The notes beneath the pieces were generated by a model. It was not told where the DNA came from. It made no database searches and saw only the letters and a program-made list of their open reading frames with translations. Below are positions 60,344 through 64,000 of a stretch of DNA of 64,000 bases, piece by piece; within the stretch, counting starts at the first letter, position 1, and each line of letters opens with the position of its first letter. Origin of the DNA: Anniella stebbinsi (taxonomy: Eukaryota > Chordata > Lepidosauria > Squamata > Anniellidae); assembly GCA_029215795.1 (NCBI GenBank), contig JARDYH010000013.1, positions 248,001 to 312,000 on the forward strand, given 5' to 3'. The position numbers were made by a program, and so were the translations under genes.

Positions 60344-62978
60344 AGTCTACCCCTTGACTTCCCCTTCCCTCTATACTTCCCCTTCTTCCCCTAGACTTCC
60401 ACGTCTCCCCTAGACTTCCCCTTCTTCCCCAAGACTTCCCCTACACTTCCCCTTCGCTCTATACTTCCCCTTCTTCCCTAGACTTCCCCTAGATTTCCCA
60501 TTCTTCCCCTAGACTTCCCCTTCCCTCTATACTTCCCCTTCTTCCCCTAGAGTTCCCCTTCTTCTCCTAGATTTCCCCTTCTTCCCCTAGACTTCCCCTT
60601 TCCTCTATACTTCCCCTTCTTCCCCTAGACTTCCCCTAGACTTCCCCTTCTTCCCCTAGACTTCCCCTTTTTCCCCTAGACTTCCCCTTCCCTCTATACT
60701 TCCTCTTCTTCCCCTAGATTTCCCCTTCTTCCCCTAGACTTCCCCTTCTTCCCCTAGACTTCCCGTAGACTTCCCCTTCCCTCTATACCTTCCCTTCTTC
60801 CCCTTCTTCCCCTAGACTTCCCCTTCTACCCCTAGACTTCCCCTGGACTTCCCCTTCCCTCTATACTTCCCCTTCTTCCCCTAGACTTTCTCTTCCCTCT
60901 ATACTTCCCCTTCTTCCCCTAGACTTCCCCTTCTTCCCCTAGACTTCCCCTTCCCTCTATACTTCCCCTTCTTCCCCTAGACTTCCCCTAGACTTCCCTT
61001 CCCTCTATACTTCCCCTTCTTCCCCTAGACTTCCCCTAGACTTCCCCTTCCCTCTCTACTTCCCCTTCTTCCCCTAGACTTCCCCTTCTTCCCCTAGACT
61101 TCCCCTTCTTCCCCTAGACTTCCCCTTTCCCTCTATACTTCCCCTTCTTCCATTAGACTTCCCCTTCCCTCTATACTTCCCCTGCTTCCCCTAGACTTCC
61201 CCTAGACTTCCCCTTCTTCCCATAGACTTCCCGTAGACTTCCCCTTCCCTCTATACTTCCCCTTCTTCCCCTAGACTTCCCCTTCCCTCTATACTTCCCC
61301 TTCTTCCCCTAGACTTCCCCTTCTTCCCCTAGACTTCCTCTTCTTCCCCTAGACTTCCGCTTCCCTCTATACTTCCCCTTCTTCCCCTAGACTTCCCCTT
61401 CTTCCCTTAGACTTCCCCTTTCTTCCCCTATACTTCCCCTTCCCTCTATACTTCCCCTTCTTCCCCTAGACTTCCCCTAGACTTCCCCTTCCCGCTATAC
61501 TTTTCCTTCTTCCCCTAGACTTCCCCTTCTTCCCCTAGACTTCCCCTTCCATCTATACTTCCCCTTCTTCCCCTAGACTTCTCCTAGACTTCCCCTTCTT
61601 CCCCTAGACTTCCCCTTCTTCCCCTAGACTTCCCGTAGACTTCCCCTTCCCTCTATACTTTCCCTTCTTCCCCTAGACTTCCCCAAGACTCCCCCTTCTT
61701 CCCCTAGACTTCCCCTAGACTTCCCCTTCCCTCTATACTTCCCCTTCTTCCATTAGACTTCCCCTTCCCTCTATACTTCCCCTGCTTCCCCTAGACTTCC
61801 CCTAGACTTCTCCTTCTTCCCCTTAACTTCCCCTAGACTTCCCTTCCCTCTATACTTCCCCTTCTTCCCCTAGACTTCCCCTAGACTTCCCCTTCCCTCT
61901 CAACATCCCCTTCTTCCCCTAGACTTCCCCTTCTTCCCCTAGACTTCCCCTTCTTCCCCTAGACTTCCCCTTCCCTCTATACTTCCCCTTCTTCCATTAG
62001 ACTTCCCCTTTCCTCTATACTTCCCCTGCTTCCCCTAGACTTCCCCTAGACTTCCCCTTCTTAGCCTAGACTTCCCCTAGACTTCCCCTTCCCTCTATAC
62101 TTCCCCTTCTTCCCCTAGACTTCCCCTTCCCTCTATACTTCCCCTTCTTCCCCTAAACTTCCCCTTCTTCCCCTAGACTTCCTCTTCTTCCCCTAGACTT
62201 CCCCTTCCCTCTATACTTCCCCTTCTTCCCCTAGACTTCCCCTTCTTCCCTTAGACTTCCCCTTCTTCCCCTATACTTCCCCTTCCCTCTATACTTCCCC
62301 TTCTTCCCCTAGACTTCCCCTAGACGTCCCCTTCTTCCCCTAGACTTCCCCTAGACTTCCCCTTCCCTCTATACTTCCCCTTCTTTCCCTAGACTTCCCC
62401 TTCCCTCTATACTTCCCCTTCTTCCCCTAGACTTCCCCTTCTTCCCCTAGACTTCCTCTTCTTCCCCTAGACTTCCCCTTCCCTCTATACTTCCCCTTCT
62501 TCCCCTAGACTTCCCCTTCTTCCCTTAGACTTCCCCTTCTTCCCCTATACTTCCCCTTCCCTCTGTACTTCCCCTTCTTCCCCTAGACTTCCCCTAGACT
62601 TCCCCTTCCCTCTATACTTCCCCTTCTTCCCCTAGACTTCCCCTAGACTTCCCCTTCCCTCTATACTGCCCCTTCTTCCCCTAGACTTCCCCTAGACTTC
62701 CCCTTTCCTCTGTACTTCCCCTTCTTCCCCTAGACTTCCACTAGACTTCCCCTTCCCTCTATACTTTCCCTTCTTCCCCTAGACTTCCCCTAGACTTCCC
62801 CTTCTTCCCCTAGACTTCCCCTAGACTTCCCCTTCCCTCTATACTTCCCCTTCTTCCATTAGACTTCCCCTTCCCTCTATACTTCCCCTTCTTCCTCTAG
62901 ATTTCCCCTAGACTTCCCCTTCTTCTCCTAGACTTCCCCTAGACTTCCCCTTCCCTCTATACTTCCCCTTCTTCCCCT
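60344..62978. repeat. Higher-order unit 5 (2,635 bp, q-type) crossing the end of L2
   Basis: Up to 61,991 it is the partner of 49,048-50,694 (shared TTCCCATTC, CCGCTTCCC and CTCTCAACATCC). Beyond that it continues with the end of a normal 2.2-kb unit (CTAAAC, GACGTCC, CTTTCCCTAG, CTCTGTAC, CTATACTGCC, CCACTAGAC) to the next AGTCTACCCC. It therefore shows what unit 5 of copy 1 probably looked like before the L2 junction cut it. A private TTAGCCTAG lies near 62,062. Confidence 0.82.
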
Positions 62979-64000
62979 AGTCTACCCCTTGACTTCCCCT
63001 TCCCTCTATACTTCCCCTTCTTCCCCTAGACTTCCACGTCTCCCCTAGACTTCCCCTTCTTCCCCAAGACTTCCCCTACACTTCCCCTTCGCTCTATACT
63101 TCCCCTTCTTCCCTAGACTTCCCCTAGATTTCCCATTCTTCCCCTAGACTTCCCCTTCCCTCTATACTTCCCCTTCTTCCCCTAGAGTTCCCCTTCTTCT
63201 CCTAGATTTCCCCTTCTTCCCCTAGACTTCCCCTTTCCTCTATACTTCCCCTTCTTCCCCTAGACTTCCCCTAGACTTCCCCTTCTTCCCCTAGACTTCC
63301 CCTTTTTCCCCTAGACTTCCCCTTCCCTCTATACTTCCTCTTCTTCCCCTAGATTTCCCCTTCTTCCCCTAGACTTCCCCTTCTACCCCTAGACTTCCCC
63401 TGGACTTCCCCTTCCCTCTATACTTCCCCTTCTTCCCCTAGACTTTCTCTTCCCTCTATACTTCCCCTTCTTCCCCTAGACTTCCCCTTCTTCCCCTAGA
63501 CTTCCCCTTCCCTCTATACTTCCCCTTCTTCCCCTAGACTTCCCCTAGACTTCCCTTCCCTCTATACTTCCCCTTCTTCCCCTAGACTTCCCCTAGACTT
63601 CCCCTTCCCTCTCTACTTCCCCTTCTTCCCCTAGACTTCCCCTTCTTCCCCTAGACTTCCCCTTCTTCCCCTAGACTTCCCCTTTCCCTCTATACTTCCC
63701 CTTCTTCCATTAGACTTCCCCTTCCCTCTATACTTCCCCTGCTTCCCCTAGACTTCCCCTAGACTTCCCCTTCTTCCCATAGACTTCCCGTAGACTTCCC
63801 CTTCCCTCTATACTTCCCCTTCTTCCCCTAGACTTCCCCTTCCCTCTATACTTCCCCTTCTTCCCCTAGACTTCCCCTTCTTCCCCTAGACTTCCTCTTC
63901 TTCCCCTAGACTTCCGCTTCCCTCTATACTTCCCCTTCTTCCCCTAGACTTCCCCTTCTTCCCTTAGACTTCCCCTTCTTCCCCTATACTTCCCCTTCCC
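62979..64000. repeat. Higher-order unit 6 (q-type), cut by the window end, 78-bp deletion
   Basis: q-type with TTCCCATTC like the preceding unit. The A of TTCTACCCC is 406 bp into the unit (63,385) where other units have it at 484, so 78 bp are missing. That equals a B, the CTTCCCGTAGA variant of A, a C and the 29-bp CTATACC-linked stretch. The unit then follows the unit-5 path (CTCTCTAC, CCCATAGAC, CCGCTTCCC) and is still running at the last base, so the array goes on. Confidence 0.82.

Larger units (their letters stand above)
50695..61991. repeat. 11,314-bp tandem unit L2, copy 2
   Basis: Head-to-tail with copy 1. By eye I noted single-base differences at 53,403, 53,622, 54,331, 60,020 and 60,142 (partners 42,089, 42,308, 43,017, 48,724, 48,846). 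Length differences are +49 bp near 57,055, -67 bp near 59,275 (49+18) and +1 bp near 61,410. Together they lower the offset to 11,297 at the right end (CTCAACATCC: C at 50,604 and 61,901). The list may not be complete. At 61,992 a third TTCCATTAG begins, but within about 100 bp it follows the 48,061-type sequence, not the start of L2. Confidence 0.92.
1..64000 (+). repeat. Uninterrupted pyrimidine-rich satellite array filling the window
   Basis: Every stretch I read is made of variants of three monomers: CTTCCCCTAGA (A), CTTCCCCTTCTTCCCCTAGA (B) and CTTCCCCTTCCCTCTATA (C). All lie in one orientation, and I found no inverted segment, no unique island and no transposon. Monomer composition is A 5C/3T/2A/1G, B 10C/7T/2A/1G and C 9C/7T/2A/0G, so the + strand is about 85% pyrimidine. 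No protein-coding gene is supported. On the + strand TAG recurs in A and B, and on the minus strand every monomer starts with a TAG-containing TCTAG or TATAG. Since 11- and 20-bp units shift frame by two each time, stops fall in all frames within a few units. No tRNA, rRNA or CRISPR structure is present. The array continues past both ends. The family is not one I recognise; a eukaryotic satellite or giant minisatellite is the safe description. Confidence 0.97.

Noticed and set aside
1..64000. Protein-coding genes or a repetitive surface protein
   Set aside because: TAG occurs in A and B on the + strand and at the start of every monomer on the minus strand. The 11- and 20-bp units shift the frame, so stops fall in all six frames within a few monomers. 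No start, ribosome site or codon periodicity is seen.
1..64000. Telomere or interstitial telomeric repeat
   Set aside because: The minus strand has TCTAGGGG, which recalls TTAGGG, but units are 11-20 bp, mixed, and spaced by GGGGAAGAAG. No known 5-8-bp telomere motif is tandemly repeated.
1..64000. CRISPR array
   Set aside because: There are no constant repeats separated by unique spacers. All sequence between recurring words is the same repeat family.
1..64000. TATA-box promoters at CTCTATAC
   Set aside because: The CTATA string is the regular end of the C monomer, recurring hundreds of times with no other promoter context, so it is not evidence for a promoter.
1..64000. Human HSat2/3-type CATTC satellite from TTCCATTAGAC monomers
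   Set aside because: CCATT appears only as a sporadic variant of B (TTCCATTAGA), not as tandem CATTC.
61992..64000. Start of a third 11.3-kb copy
   Set aside because: TTCCATTAG at 61,992 is in the right place, but the following monomers (CCCTTTCCTCTATA, then TTCCCTCTATA in place of CCTTCTATA, no CTACACTTCC and no CCCCTGGAC) match the 48,061-type sequence, not the L2 lead segment.

Overview
The whole 64 kb window is one uninterrupted satellite array. I see no gene, RNA gene, transposon or other unique sequence. The + strand is strongly pyrimidine-rich (about half C, a third T, very little G). It is built from three short related monomers, all in the same orientation: A = CTTCCCCTAGA (11 bp), B = CTTCCCCTTCTTCCCCTAGA (20 bp) and C = CTTCCCCTTCCCTCTATA (18 bp). 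B is a 9-mer CTTCCCCTT plus A, and C is the same 9-mer plus CCCTCTATA, so the array rests on 9- and 11-bp elements. Common words are B-C (38 bp) and B-A-C (49 bp). An array this long and homogeneous points to eukaryotic heterochromatin or a giant minisatellite. I do not recognise the family and cannot name the species. Both window ends lie inside repeat units, so the true array is longer than 64 kb.

Point variants in the monomers act as barcodes and show a nested hierarchy of tandem segmental duplications. (1) 1-14.3 kb: short nested duplications with offsets of 1,339, 1,376, 1,843, 1,413-1,504, 547 and 1,373 bp. (2) 11.5-29.5 kb: a roughly 7.4-7.5 kb segment present twice at 10.41-10.53 kb offset, with a clean 3,047-bp tandem duplication (about 17,214-20,260 and 20,261-23,307) between. 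(3) 29.5-39.4 kb: a 3,263-bp tandem duplication (about 30,593-33,855 and 33,856-37,118) containing a 1,278-bp duplication. (4) 39.4-64 kb: an 11,314-bp tandem duplication (39,381-50,694 and 50,695-61,991) whose copies differ at only a few bases and a few monomer-sized indels. It is itself made of a roughly 2.2-kb higher-order unit seen from 40,732 to the window end.

The layout is what repeated unequal exchange or amplification in register with the monomers would give: the indels I could size are sums of whole monomers (11, 38, 49, 67, 78, 80, 118 bp). The minus strand carries GGGG every 9-11 bp with loops that fit the G-quadruplex consensus, and the + strand matches the i-motif pattern. Any function is inference. 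Boundaries are read by eye from marker variants and are usually good to tens of bases. Because the copies are so similar, assembly collapse or expansion must be kept in mind.
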